Assembly: GCA_963920525.1 (NCBI GenBank) | Contig: OY986439.1 | Coordinates: 24,546,319 to 24,610,318 of the forward strand | Source: Dichetophora obliterata | Taxonomy: Eukaryota; Arthropoda; Insecta; Diptera; Sciomyzidae | Length of the DNA stretch: 64,000 nt | Direction: 5' to 3' | Shown: positions 23,100-35,356 of the stretch, piece after piece | Position numbering within the stretch: position 1 is the stretch's first letter | How the letters are laid out: each line of letters begins with the position of its first letter | Notes under the pieces: model-generated | Databases searched by the model: none | Told to the model about the DNA's origin: nothing | Seen by the model: the letters and a program-made list of their open reading frames with translations, nothing else | Translations under genes and position numbers: made by a program

Positions 23100-23666
23100 C
23101 ACTGGAAAACGTGTGTTTTTTTAAAAGAAAAAGGTTGCATAAAGAAAAAAAGACCATTGAAAGATTTCAAAATGTTACGTCAATCATGGTTTGTGGCGCT
23201 TTCTCCGAAAATGGCAAATTGCCCCTTCTTCTTATCAAAATAGGTGTTAAAATAATTCGGAATATTACTAAGAACATTTTTTAAAGAACTTTCTTATGCC
23301 GCATGCCAAGCAAATTTACGGAGAGAGTAACTTTTGTTTTCAGCAAGATTCTTTTCCAGCACAAAAGGCAAAAATCGTTCAAAGCTGGTGCAGAGCAGTT
23401 GTGCCATGTTTTATATCTGTTGACGAATGGCCTCCGTCATCCCCTGACCCAAACCCTTTGAACTTTTCTGTTTGGGGTATAGTGCTGAGGAAATTAACGA
23501 ACATAAACACATGACGGTAGATAAATATAGGCGACGATTAATGCAAATTTCAGATGATATTCCTGAAAACCAGATGAGTGCCGCATGCTCGTCTTTCACA
23601 ATTTGTTTTAAGTTTTTAAAAAGATTTAATGGTGAAATATTTGAATTTAATGATGAAGAGTTATAA
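23100..23666 (+). pseudogene. Tc1/mariner-type transposase C-terminal fragment
   Basis: Frames piece together as ERFQNVTSIMVCGAFSENGK and LPLLLIKIGVKI, then MPHAKQIYGES, FCFQQDSFPAQKAKIVQSW (second catalytic D) and EWPPSSPDPNPLNFSVWG (third D), then a shifted DDIPENQMSAACSSFT tail. The order and motifs match the C-terminal half of a Tc1/mariner transposase. Several frameshifts and a missing N terminus make it non-functional. 22820-23099 upstream shows no clear coding. Confidence 0.8.
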
Positions 23667-23667
23667 A

Positions 23668-23853
23668 CAAGCGCGTCGGAAGCTAATTTCATCTAGGGGA
23701 GAGTCCAAATGGGGGTGCAAAAAAAAATTACCAAAATTTCTTAAAAGAAACATGAATATGAATAAACAGATTTTTTATTTTAGTTTAAAAAAAAATATAT
23801 AAAACTAAATAAAAAATATTAAAATTTCATTATTTTTAAAAGATTTTCCAATC
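23668..23853 (+). repeat. 3' repeat following the Tc1/mariner fragment (copy of 109-305)
   Basis: Begins CAAGCGCGTCGGAAGC directly after the transposase tail and ends in an A/T-rich block. Its copy at 109-305 suggests the 3' end of this transposon family. Confidence 0.55.
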
Positions 23854-23854
23854 C

Positions 23855-25097
23855 CGGTTGCCACTTGCTTATTTTTGTTGCACCAAATTCTCCAAAAAAA
23901 TGTACCAAATAGGAAAAAATATACCATTTTTTTTAATATAATAATTTGATAACATTTATTATAATAATTCACTGGAGTATATTTTTTTACATACCAAACA
24001 TAACAAAAATATTAAGTTATGTTATACGCTATTAACAGAATAATAAATACATTAAAATAGTTATTTTACTGGCCAAATATAATGAGATTCATTGCGTTTG
24101 AAACACAATTTTTTAGTGAACTTTATGTTGTTAAGTGTTTTATATTCTAACTTATTTCGAAGCTTATGGCGTTTTTGTTTCTCGAAAAAATGTTGCATTT
24201 TTTCTGGCCTTTTTCTGCCATCTATGAGAAATTTGAATTTTTTCTTCTTTTGAGGTCAACATTTTCGCAAAAAGTGCACAATTTAATTTTAGAGGTTACT
24301 ATTTTTATTATCTAGAGGTCAGAATTTCCAAAAAGGTTAGAAAAATGTTGCATTTTTCGAGAAACGAAAACGCCATTAGGTTTAATCAGGCTAAAATAAA
24401 AAAATTTTGGTTCAGCAGCTGCTGAACTACGTGAAAGACACATCAGACTATTTACAAAATTAATAAAATCATTAAAACAAATTTCCCCCAATCCATTCTT
24501 CACGACCCTGACTTTTTCCAAAAATACGCAAATGTTTTCCAACGTCAATTCAATTTTAAAAACTAGTATTTGAACCCCGAAAAAGATTCCTCTGAGTCAA
24601 AAGAACGTCAGGCTCGCATTCTATGGGTTGATATTTTAATAAGAATTATTGAATTATGGCAATAAAGAAATTTTATTTGCTGACATAACTTGTGAGGATG
24701 TTATTAAATGCAAACTATTCAGATCTTCTCTACCTATATCAAACTTGTCTTTAATTTGTTTTAGAATATCTTTGGTTATAATAAAAGTATTCTTATTGGA
24801 GATATTTTTCTGCTTTAGTGGCAATTCTCACAAAAAATTCTCAAGCCTCAAAAAATGTGATTTTTAATATATATGACAAGAAAAGCATGTCAGCTGCTAA
24901 CTTTCAGAACTTAATGCAATGCAAATTCCACTAAACTGTCTGAACATTTCTCCAGTACTACCAAATTTTGCTTTTTGTAACAGCTTGTGAAATTGTAAAT
25001 CTTTTACAAAATGTACCAACTCGGAAAATAATGTACCAAGGTACCAAGTTAAAATATATGTACCAATTTTGGTACAATTGTACCAAAGTGGCAACCG
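23855..25097. mobile_element. Candidate TIR element with CGGTTGCCACTT ends
   Basis: Left end CGGTTGCCACTT and right end AAGTGGCAACCG are exact complements. Both subterminal regions are rich in GGTACA/TGTACC words (23900-23930 and 25005-25090). The interior has a 210-bp hairpin (24166-24376) and no recognisable protein. Target duplication is not clear. Confidence 0.55.
24166..24376. repeat. Hairpin inside the CGGTTGCC element
   Basis: ATGGCGTTTTTGTTTCTCG at the left pairs with the complement of CGAGAAACGAAAACGCCAT at the right, one mismatch. Complementarity continues more loosely inward. Confidence 0.65.
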
Positions 25098-26531
25098 TGG
25101 TTGATGACCACTGCTTTGAATTCCATTAACTGGATGCTTGCGAGCTCACAAGCTTTTGCCGATCGTTTCAAGCTTTTCAATTTTCTGCCTGACAAAGTAA
25201 TTCTAAACAAGCCAAGCCAACGAGCAAGCGTGAATATGACTTGTATCTGTTTGGTATTTTTGCAAGCTGGCTAAAGCTTGCTTTTTTAAGTTCGGATACA
25301 TACTTGAATTCAAGTACTTGAAAAGGCTTGATTTTAAAGTAGACTTGTGCAGTTCTCTGGTACAAATTGCGCTAGAAAATAACTGCTGTTTACATATTTG
25401 GCACAACTTTGTAGCTATTCAGTAGAGCACGCAATGTTGCGATAAAAGTGCCACTGCTGTCATTAAAACTTAAAAACTGTTGGCGTAAAGCCATTATTGT
25501 TATTGCAAAGAATTCATTATTTTATCTCACTTAACATTTAATTTCTATTCTACATTTATGTTTCAAACATTTTTTTTTTTAATAAAATTCTTAACTTCTG
25601 TTAAACGTTTGATCATTAACATTTATCCAAAGTACTTGTTGTGCTGGTCATAACGCTTAATTTATCGAGCTGAAAAAGTCTTAGGAAAGTCTGGCAAACT
25701 AAAGCTTATGCCTGCCGTTACTGCCTCTTTACAATGTGTGAGGGAGGCCTTACTTATTGAGCCAAGCATATTGCTAACCAAAGTATTAGATTCAGCGTAA
25801 CGACTTATAACAAAAAAAAAAGAAGAACAGCTTAACCGATATTAAGGTCCATTTTTTTATGAACACAATCTCTTTAACTTAAAGCTCACTCAATTTGTAC
25901 AATATTATTCAAGGCAACTTTGTAAAAAATCAAATAATCGTTTGTTGGTGTAGGCGTTATGTAATGCACAACACGTTATTTGCGATATATCTCTTCTGGT
26001 AAATTTTGCAACTTTTTAATGAGCTTAAACATAAGTTCTTACCACATTTTCTCAACCATTATTTTTTAGTGGCTACATATTTTCATCACGTTGCTACTAT
26101 TGAGATTAAAAAGATCACAAGAGAGTTTTGTTGAACTGCGTGTTTTGAAACACTGAAATATTGTAATTGCGTCTTTAATATAATTTAAACTGCGCTGTAA
26201 GTAGAAAAAAAAGTTCCTGGTTAAACCGCATAAAAATGGCATATAAAAAAAATAATCAGAATGTTTGAAATTTATGTAAAATATGTATTGTAAAAATGTT
26301 GAAATTATTCTCATTCTTTTTTTCATAACTTTTTGTGCTTTAACTTTATAAACTTATTGCTGTAAAAAATTTAATTGTAAAAACTTTCAATTAGTAAACG
26401 CAGTTTTTGTCAAATTTTGATCGTTTAATAAATTTAAATTACATATCTTGCTTGTTTTTGGAGCTAAATGACCAGTTTATAATAGCTCCTTTGAGAGTCT
26501 TTGCGTTTGTAATAGTTTTCACTTAATTCAA
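25098..26531. other. No gene recognised
   Basis: AT-rich, with short chance frames only. 25140-25330 repeats AAGCTTG/CAAGCTT words but shows no clean boundary. Confidence 0.5.
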
Positions 26532-26544
26532 CCCAGCAAACATT

Positions 26545-27230
26545 ATGACTCTTAAAAGACTATTTTAAGCCTCATATATATGAGCCTTTATAGTCATTAT
26601 GCGCTCAAAAAAGACTCTTTTATTAGTACTTTTTCGTATGTTATGCGCTCCAAAATATGATTCATAACAATGACTGTGTTATGTTTCTTTTTGGAGCCAT
26701 AAAAAAGACGCTTTTAAGACTCACATTTATAACTCTATTAAGACTCATATAAATTACTCTTTGAACACTCATAATTAAAACTCTTTTAGAACTCAGATAA
26801 ATTAGTTTTTTAAGAGTAATACTTTTTAAGAGTAATACTCTTTTAAGACTCATATTTAAGACTGTTTTAAGAGTCGTATTTAATACTCTTTGAGGACTCA
26901 TAATTAAGACTCTTTTAGAACTCATAAAAATTATACTTTCAAGAGTCGTACTTAAGACTCTTTTAGGACTCATATGTAATACTCTTTTTAGACTCATATA
27001 AAGGACTCTTAGAAGACTCATAATTAAGATTACTTTAGAACTCTTATAAATCATTATTTTACGAGGCCTGTTAAAGACTCTTTTAAGACTCATATTTAAT
27101 GCTTTTTAAGACGTATGTAATGAAATCCGTAAGGAATCATATATTAAACTCTTTTAGAACTCATATTATTTACTAATTTAAAAGTCATAAGGTCCATATT
27201 AAAGACTCTTTAAAGTCTCAGAAAATAGAT
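26545..27230. repeat. Left minisatellite array (~24-bp unit)
   Basis: Degenerate units of the form AAGACTCATATTTAAGACTC with alternating ACTCTTTT. On the minus strand the array produces a 143-residue frame of repeated MSLKRVL words, which is a by-product of the repeats. Confidence 0.8.
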
Positions 27231-28214
27231 ATTTTTATACAAAAAATGTAGATTTTTGATTTGATTGATGTTGATTTTTTTTATATATATTCAATATATT
27301 TTAATTAAATTTTTTATTCATTCAGTCATAAAAAAATAACATTAAAACGTATGCAAATATTATAAATTTATATTGGACGTTAAATTTATTTTAATAAAAC
27401 TTTTAAATTCATTAAGAAAAAAAAATATATAAAAACTTAACCAAATTACATTTATTTGTTTTCCCTTTATTGAAAGAAAGCAGTTAAAAGTAAAGTATAA
27501 GTAATAAAAAAAGGATATTTCAATGTTTGTTCTTATAATTAACTCTATCTTTTGCAGTTTGCAACCAGCTTGCACAGGTTAATGAAAATTCCTTTTCGGT
27601 GTGATTAAACTTTCGGAAAAATGCACCTATAAACAAAAATGAAAAAAGAAAATAGTTTTATGAATATTAAGTAGTAATATTGCATTAGGGTCTATTTTAA
27701 AGCCAAAGCATAAGTGAAAAAAGATAATTAGTTAAGTTTTGTTTAATTTGAAAACTTATTATTAGTTCACTTACCACGTATAGCTGATGTTACAGCAAAT
27801 CCATTTATAATAGTTTTGTGACATTACTTCACTAAAGACACGAACTATGAACATTTATAATTAAATAATGGTACGAAATTAAATTACTTCCACGCACTTC
27901 GACGTTTAAACTAAAAATTAATATTTCAATTGAATGCTTGCAGCGAACCAAAAGCGCAGCAAGCTGATCGCAGCAAGAAAGGAATTCCACGAACTGTGGC
28001 GCCAGCATAGCAAGCGCCTTATTATTCAGAAATTGCATTCACACAAATCACAGGAACTTCGCGAATTACATTTTAAGGGCAAATAGAAATGTTTTTCGTA
28101 ACGCATTGAAGTCAGATTCAATTTTCGTTTACTAGTCTATGATGACTAATGACATTTTAAATACTTATTATATTAATTTCTAAATAAATATAATAAATCA
28201 CAAAACTCGCATAC

Positions 28215-28960
28215 AAATGACTGCCTTATGAGTCTTTAATGATTTGTCATAAAACACTCATAAAGAGCGACTTTTATGACTCCATTTTATGAACACTCAT
28301 AAAACATGCATAAAAAGGATTCTTTTATGAGTCTCTTTTATGAACACTCATAAAATATGCATTAAACGATTGTTGTATGAGTCTTTTTTATATGCACTCA
28401 TAAAAAGTATTCTTTTATGACTCCATTTTATGAACACTCATCAAACACGCAAAAAAAGGATTATTTTATGAGTCCTTTTTATGAGCACTCACAAAACATG
28501 CATAAAAAGGATTCTTTTATGAGTCCTTTTTATGAGCACTCATAAATCTCACATAAAAAGTATTCTTTTATGATTCCGTTTTATGAACACTCATAAACAT
28601 GCATAAAAAGGAGTCCTTTATGAGTCTTTTTTATGAACACTCATAAAACATGCACAAAAAGGATACTTGTATGAGTCCTTTTTATATGCACTCATAAAAC
28701 ACGCATAAAAAGTATTCTTTTATGACTCCATTTTATGAACACTCATAAAACATGCATAAAAAGGATTATTTTATGAATCCTTTTTATGAGCACTCATAAA
28801 ACACTCAGAAAAAGTATTCTTTTATGATTCCTTTTTATTAACACTCATAAATCACGCATAAAAAAGACTCTCTTATGACTCATTTTTATTAACTCTCATA
28901 AAACACTCACATAAATGACGCATTCTAGAGTCATAGTTTTTTGAAGGCTCATAAAATGTT
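28215..28960. repeat. Right minisatellite array (~50-bp unit)
   Basis: About a dozen units alternate TTTTATGAGTCCTTTTTATG and AGCACTCATAAAACATGCAT with small changes. They are more homogeneous than the left array, suggesting recent homogenisation. Confidence 0.85.
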
Positions 28961-28967
28961 TGCTGGG

Positions 28968-30010
28968 AAATGTCACATCGAATTGAGTATAAAGAAATGT
29001 TTACATACATACTGAGTGATAGTAAAAAAAAATTAAGTGATAAAAATTGAGTAAAATTATGAAATCAAAACACTTGTCGTATCCGAAAATCTTTATGTAC
29101 ACATTTTTATGCTTTTTAAGTGAGAGATCGAATGAGTTAAATTCATACAAATTCCCAGATTAATCAGATATTGACTAAATAACGAAAGTTTAATTTAGCA
29201 ATAAGATTGCTTGTCCTTTCGATTTTAAAACTATGATACATTGCTGAAATTAGTTATCGTAATCTGGTTTGCTGGGAAGTACTTAAGTGCATTTTTGACA
29301 TCTTTAGTGACACGTTCTTACGTTCAAGAACGTTCCTTAATTTTTTGTTTTCATTCGACTGCGTAAATGACTTTTAATCTTTATGTTGGCCTTGGCCGCA
29401 TTTTAAATTTTAAATTGAAATGCAAACAAAAAAATGTATATCCTCATTTTATGAATTTTGCCATGTGTGGTTACAATACACCAATACATAAAATGAATAA
29501 TATATTTTGTACTGCAAGTGAAAAATGATTCGAGGAAACTCTTCTTATTATGCTAACTGGAGCATACTATTCGATATCAACTTCGGTTTCATGATGAAAA
29601 CTGTGGAACCGTCATATATTAATATTTTGTTATTGTAACTATGTGTACAAAAATGTGTTGCACGCGTAAAAATATAATTTGCTCGATATCCAATTTTAGT
29701 TAGCCAAAGTTATTTGAAAATAATTGGCCAAAGCAGAAAATTCTTTGATACTTCAATAAACTGCATTAATTTAACACGTAGTGAAGCAGATAATTAAAAC
29801 CAACTTGAGTTTTGAGCAAGCTTTTGCTAATTACTTACCAGGAGTCTGAACATGACGATTTAACAAAAACATTCAACAACAACAACATATAACAACGACA
29901 GGTTGGTTGCAAAGCATTGAAAGCAAAACTAAAAGGTTGTGAATTTTTAAATGAAATTAGTTTTTTTATTCAATATCCTTCAACCTCAAAACACTTATCT
30001 CAATAATGCA
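28968..30010. other. No gene; isolated GTTTGCTGGG terminus at 29267
   Basis: The 10-bp right-end word of the preceding element recurs at 29267-29276 (followed by AAG), with CCCAGATTAATCAGAT at 29155 as a possible poor partner. Otherwise AT-rich without features. Confidence 0.4.
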
Positions 30011-30019
30011 ACAGCTTCT

Positions 30020-30250
30020 TCATTCGACGAAAAACGCATTCCACGAATGAATTGTTTCAAGTTTCTGAAGAGGTAGTAGTTGCTAAGAGCCAATTCTGGT
30101 GAAAACGGTGGATGTTCAAGCAATTTGAACTTTAATTCATTCAATTTAGCCATCGTCAAAACACTTGTGTGAATACTAGACCAGCTTTAATTTGCATGGA
30201 GAAAATAAAAATTGGATTTGAGTCCAACTCGTCACATAAAAATGTTCTAT
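30020..30250 (-). pseudogene. mariner transposase C-terminal fragment
   Basis: The minus strand reads TSVLTMAKLNELKFKLLEHP and PPFSPELALSNYYLFRNLKQ, FIRGMRF across small frame changes. This is the region around the third catalytic residue of mariner transposases (normally SPDLAPSDYHLF); here the aspartate is replaced by glutamate (PELA). Only about 75 residues remain; the rest of the gene is unrecognisable. 30251-30824 has no further coding signal. Confidence 0.75.
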
Positions 30251-31424
30251 TAGATAACACTATGACATAAAATGGGAGTCATTGTCTCGGGGGTGAACCA
30301 AACCAATCGCAATATTAGTATTTGGCATCAATAACAAAAGCCAAAGTCCCTTTTTGCTCTACTACGTCACCAATATTTTTTACAGTGGTCTTAAATTTAA
30401 ATTTTTTTGGTCAAAATGAAATTAAAAAAAAAAAAAAAGTATAGCAGTGAGGGGACTGCCGACCGAAACGAAAACATGTACATAAAATATTAGTATTCCC
30501 TGGAAAACTTTGTCCTGCCATGGACCGCCTTACTGCTATATAAGAATTTTCATGCTAATCGGAAAACAATTTTATATTTTCACCCTCTCAACCTTTGATT
30601 ATTTCCTTCAAAATATTTTTTATTCAGATAGCATTTTTATTTTATAATTACACCAAACTATATTATTATTACATTTAAATTGAATATTGTTTATATAAAA
30701 ATAAAATACAGGGACACTATTGAATGAAAAATAATCCTCAAAAAGGATATTTCATTTTTTCTTTCAATGTATATGTAGAGCTGTAGCTAAAATAAAATAA
30801 ATTTCCTTTTTTTTATATATATAATATTTTGTTTGATGGGTCTTGAAGTCTCTTTTAATGCCTGCATTTGAGATCTTGCTACAAGGAAAACAGAAAACAG
30901 CAAGCAAAGTGCAGTTTATTTCCTGCCCCCGATTGGGTTCATCCGTACATCCGGTTCATCATTAATGCACATTATTTTCATCTTTTATCACTTCATTATA
31001 TGTGTGACAACTACTTATTTTCTTACGAGCTGCAATTTCAAACAAAAGAAAACAAAAGAAAAAGCGAGTGTCACACACATTGGCAGCTTTCAGCGGAGTC
31101 AATAGTTGGCAACTGTTTTTTTTTTAAATTTAAGTGAGAAACCTTTGCAATAAAATGATCCATTCACAGCAGATAACTCCTCTGAATGCGGCCAATGCGT
31201 GTGACACACGTTCTCTATTTTATTTTCTTTTGCTTGACATTCGATGTTCGAACACGAAATGTCACTCTACCTATTACTTATTATACCATGGTCCCAGTCA
31301 GAGAATATGCTGGCGACATTTATAAAACTACAAATGTTTTTATGTTGGTCATGAAACTCAAATACACGCTCTTGAATATTGGCTACCAGGCGCTCAGCAC
31401 ATGCAGCAAGCATGGCAAAATTAA

Positions 31425-31612
31425 ACAAGGTAGTGTTAGGGCGGAGAGTCGGTGACCGAAACTGTCAAAACGAAGTTGACATTTCATACAAAATTTGCAA
31501 CCAATAAGAATGCAATATGAAAGCAAGAATTGGCATATATATCAAAATGTATGGGTTTGACAGTTATGGTCACTTAGAAAGATAACACATTCAGCCCTAA
31601 CACCACCTTGTG
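31425..31612. mobile_element. MITE with ACAAGGTRGTGTTAGGGC termini
   Basis: Left ACAAGGTAGTGTTAGGGC; reverse complement of right ACAAGGTGGTGTTAGGGC; then GTGACC and ACTGTCAAA also match. TAA follows the right end and precedes the left end (31422-31424, 31613-31615), a possible 3-bp duplication. No frame. Confidence 0.7.
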
Positions 31613-31910
31613 TAATTCTACTATAGCAGCAAGCAATCATCAATAAGTTTATCTGCTGACAAATCGTTCCTTCATAAAGAAATCATGAAGGATATTTACT
31701 GTTTTTCTGTCAATTTATAAGTAGATCTGTAGCTGAACTATAATACATTTACAACAACAATTACCAAGCAAATCTACTACAACGATGAACAGAGAAGAGC
31801 AGTATCACATTGGTTGCGCAACGTTAGAGGGGATGAACCGAATTGGCGGCGGAAAATAAACAGCACTTTGCTTGCTATGTTTTTTGTTTGCCTGGTAGCA
31901 AGATCTTAAG

Positions 31911-32264
31911 TAAAAATAAAAAAAATAGACTGGCCATTTCAGCCCTTGGAAGGACTTTGACCTAGCTTCTATTGATCAATTGTGTTGTGCGTGTTATTAA
32001 ATGTTTGATCACAAATGACCGAGAACTGGACCTACGTGTTTTATGCCGACTCCGAACGGCTTATGTTCTCAAGAAGCTTTACATGGCAATTTTTACTCTC
32101 TGAGGCTTGCCATTGTCTGCAGAGAGATGACGACCGAACAGAAAAAATTATTTCAATTAAAAAAACTTTCTGTCTGAGCTGGAATTGAACCCGGGCTACC
32201 GCAGTTATTTAGCTTAGGGGCCACGCACTCTACCCACTAGGCTGCGGCCGCCACCAAGATCTTA
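31911..32264 (-). mobile_element. tRNA-derived SINE
   Basis: On the minus strand the 5' head starts near 32264: an A-box-like CTAGTGGGTAGAGTGCG and, about 45 bp on, B box GGGTTCAATTCC, as in a tRNA gene. The body then contains GCCGTTCGGAGTCGGCATAA and GTAGGTCC, which I recall as a segment common in fruit-fly repeats (recollection, unchecked). AAGATCTTAAG flanks both sides (31900-31910 and 32265-32275), an 11-bp target duplication. The 3' end is T-rich rather than poly-A. Confidence 0.7.
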
Positions 32265-32322
32265 AGATCTTAAGTGGAGGCATTAAAACAGACCTCACGG
32301 CCAGTCAAACAAAAAGCACATA

Positions 32323-33494
32323 TCAAAAATTTTAAATTTATTTTATTTTAGCCTACATCTAGATCTACATATACATTAAAAAAAACAGTAACATTCAATA
32401 GCTGCATTCCCGTGGTCGTTGATCTAGAGCGCGGCTCTATTTTATTCACAAAACAAAAACAAAAATTAAAACAAGCTCGATTTTTAGCTCTATTTCTGAT
32501 CTTTAAATGCTGCTAAGTTTCAAGAATTTTTTATCAAAACGAACATAGGTGACAAATCTAAATAACTATTCATTTTCCTATTTTGACGTTTCACCGCTCA
32601 ATGGGCGTTTTGGTATTGTTGTTTTTTTTTGTTATTGTTCTTAAAACAGCTGTTTCAAAACTCTGATGACAAACTGATATAAAGTTGAACTTACGTTGTT
32701 TTACTGAGATTTGATCTGATTTAGTGCCATAGGAATGCAGCTAATGTTTCGCAGCGGAGCAAAGGGAGGGGAAAGAACGATGCGTCAGCAGAGGAAGTTA
32801 TTGATGGTTGCTTGCTTATGTTTTCTAAGTTTCCTATCTTGTTATCTTTGCTGTCTGTATTGATGACGAGAGTTACTCGGAAAAAGACAATGACGCAAAC
32901 TAAAGATTTACCCTCTACCAAAATCGTTCAACGCGCCTAAAGAAGTTTTCACTTCAAAAATTTTCATTTCAAAAAAAGGAACCAACTAACTTGAGAACCT
33001 CTCCTTTTCGAAGCTGGTTAAAAATATAATTATAGTAATTAATAATAATATTTAATTATTACATGATTTTGATTGTGAGCTTTTTAGATCAAGTTAGTTT
33101 AAAAAAGGCAACACAGCAGACTAGACATACTATTTCAAAGGGAGCTACCCTTTCCATCTGAAGTAGTCTTGAGTGATTCACCAACCCACTTTTTTTTATT
33201 GGCCATTTTTATCATACGACGATAAGGCAGTAAGTTTTTATTAGATCAAGATTAAAACTCTACCAGGGATTATGTCTGTTTCAGTTGCCTCTTATTTCTT
33301 CCGCTATCTTTTTGATTACAACGAGTCTGCCAAAATGCACCATAAAACTAAAACGAGTTCTTGCTTCCTCTAAAAAGCTAGTATTTAACTGAAAGCTGGC
33401 TATTGACACAACCATATATTCATTTTTTCATGATTTTGACCGAAATCGATCACATACATATTTTAGATTAATTGGCGACCTAAACTAAATTGGG
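32323..33494. other. No gene recognised
   Basis: AT-rich; no domain, RNA or repeat boundary found. Confidence 0.5.
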
Positions 33495-33579
33495 TTGATA
33501 AGGCAGTGCTTCCTAAATAATTTAGAAAATTCTCGAGCTACCTAAATGCTTCCTAAATTAGAAAGCACTGCCTTATCAA
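33495..33579. repeat. 85-bp palindromic mini-element
   Basis: TTGATAAGGCAGTGCTTCCT at the left and the complement of AGAAAGCACTGCCTTATCAA at the right pair with one mismatch over 20 bp. ATAAGGCAGT also occurs at 33221, and its complement (ACTGCCTTA) at about 34010, so fragments of the same family may flank it. Confidence 0.65.
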
Positions 33580-35348
33580 GACTATTTAATTTAGTTCGCA
33601 TTTAGATCGATTCGCACACACCCTAAATATTAAATTTGACATAAACTAGAGGTTTCTTATATAACCTGGCTCTAGACTAGAAAGCACATTTTTGATAATT
33701 AATTGCTTAATAACTGCCTATCTGATGGTCATAAGATAAAAACATTAAGAACATAATTAACCATCTTTTATTACCCACAATCAAATAGCAAATACATTCC
33801 TGCAGCTTACCAAATATATTTATATACGACTTTAAAGCCAGTAATTTCACTTTTCAAATATAAGTATTTGTGGGTAATACGTTATATTGCATTAATTGCT
33901 TGGCTTGGATAAGATAAGATCGAACTCATTATTTTCTTAACTTCAGTACTGCTCAAATGGAATTTTTTTCCAAAATTTTTGCGTTGTTTTTTTTCAAAAA
34001 TACGCCACTGCCTTACGAGCAAGCTAAGCGAAAAGCATCTCAATTGTCAATTGAAAACGCCAGAATGCGCGTCGCTGCACAGCTAACTAAGTAGATTTGT
34101 AGTCTTCACTATAAATCTATGGCCATTAAGTTAATACATCTGTTTTTTCTTCCACTGAACAATGACCAAAACATCCCCAGAGATTGCGACAAAGATAATA
34201 AAACAATATATTTTTAGATTTTATGTTAATTTATAACTGTATTCAAGGCATAAGGGTATCGGCTTACATTTGAGGATACAACTTACAAAACAACAACGTA
34301 TCTTATTATTACTGAAGGTTGATCCATAAGCAATAAAAGCCAAAAAAAAAGGAAACCCTTCGTCTTGCATTTAGTTAACTTCATTGCTCATAGACGATTG
34401 CGAAGCATAAGCTTCCAAGTTCCGAGTTAAATTCATAAATTGTGGAACGACAAACTAAAGCCATCAATCTTGTACCACAACCGAAATTTTTGCAATTTTG
34501 TGCTTGGGATTTATTGCAATTTTTTTTTCGGAAATACTTTGCTTAATGTTTTTCTACGAAAGAGAAGAAAGTCGATGTGTGTTTGTGTGTGTGTGTGTGT
34601 GTTATGCGTCTGTCTGCCTGTGTGTGTGTGCGTGTGTGTGAATTGCTTATTACCAATACCGTAATTTTATTAAAATCGTTAGTCATGTTCCAGCTACGTC
34701 AGCGTTATTTGGCCTGGCTTTATTACAATTTCTGAATAGGCAGTAATTTGTAAGAGAATTCTACAAAAAAATTATATCTCTTATTTGTATCGATACTATT
34801 TTGTATTTATGATATCGATTTTATCGCCATAATCATATTGTATGTTTCTTTTACAGTAAGTTTATTGTCCTAGTAGCGAAGTTTTTTGCTAGTTTGTATG
34901 CTCTGTATAACAAAAACTACTATTTTTTTTGCTTTTCTTAGAATTCTTGAATTTATGAGAACATTCGAAAATGAATGAATAGCTGCGAGCTGCAGTTTAA
35001 GCGCAGCAAAATAATATAAGAAATTTTCAGCGACATCTCATATTTTGCAAGTTTAATATTTTAGCCCTTGAATATCTTGTAGCGAAAAGGACAAGAGCTA
35101 CTTTATTTTGCCTTTTTGATAATGGAAAAAGTTTTTCTTGTCTGCCAGAAAAAACGCCAACTGAGTGATTCCAATCGTTTTGAAAAAACACAAAAAATGC
35201 CAATAGATTTATTCAAACGTTATGAAATTGTGATTAGTGCATGACAAATTAGTCAACTACATTTGGTTGGTTAGCTGCTCATCTCAAAAGCAGCATTGAT
35301 GTGGAAAAAGTGGCGGAGTTAAAAATTTGTAGCGCACTCCCCCGAACC
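33580..35348. other. No gene; GT microsatellite at 34576-34642
   Basis: (TG)n runs with interruptions (34576-34642) lie within otherwise anonymous AT-rich DNA. Confidence 0.55.
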
Positions 35349-35356
35349 ATGTACAT

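Larger units (their letters stand above)
26532..28967. mobile_element. Foldback-like element with CCCAGCAAAC ends and opposed minisatellites
   Basis: Left end CCCAGCAAACATTATGA and right end, reversed, CCCAGCAAACATTTTATGA. Left arm (26545-27230) is a degenerate array of about 24-bp units with GACTCATA; right arm (28215-28960) is an array of about 50-bp units carrying TATGAGTC in the opposite sense, so the arms are inverted to each other. The middle (27240-28200) is AT-rich with no recognisable transposase. The architecture resembles foldback (FB/Galileo-type) elements. Target duplication is not evident. Confidence 0.65.
30825..32322. mobile_element. Foldback-type element invaded by a SINE and a MITE
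   Basis: Left arm 30825-30952 (TTTTAATGCCTGCA, GATCTTGCTACAAGG, AGCAAGCAAAGTGCAGTTTA ...) is inverted in two pieces at the right: 32322-32265 and 31910-31826. The gap between those pieces is the SINE at 31911-32264. A MITE lies in the spacer at 31425-31612. A further direct repeat (about 30745-30800 and 31686-31745, TAGAKCTGTAGCTRAA) straddles the left arm. No transposase is visible. Confidence 0.6.

Noticed and set aside
26662..27093. 143-residue minus-strand open frame with repeated MSLKRVL words
   Set aside because: It is a translation of the ~24-bp minisatellite array, whose unit length keeps one frame open; no domain or composition of a real protein.
28215..28960. Regularly repeated array resembling a CRISPR
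   Set aside because: Units are contiguous without unique spacers, AT-rich, and paired with an inverted array in a eukaryotic element.
29155..29276. A 120-bp element between CCCAGATTAATC and GTTTGCTGGG
   Set aside because: The two ends match over only about six bases before diverging; kept only as an isolated terminus.
32170..32262. Genuine tRNA gene
   Set aside because: A and B boxes are good, but the acceptor stem does not pair and the unit is flanked by a target duplication with a SINE body attached.
33219..34022. 800-bp element between ATAAGGCAGT and ACTGCCTTA
   Set aside because: Only about ten bases match; more likely fragments of the mini-element family at 33495.
34440..34664. Small plus-strand frame with a Val-Cys repeat
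   Set aside because: Produced by the GT microsatellite.
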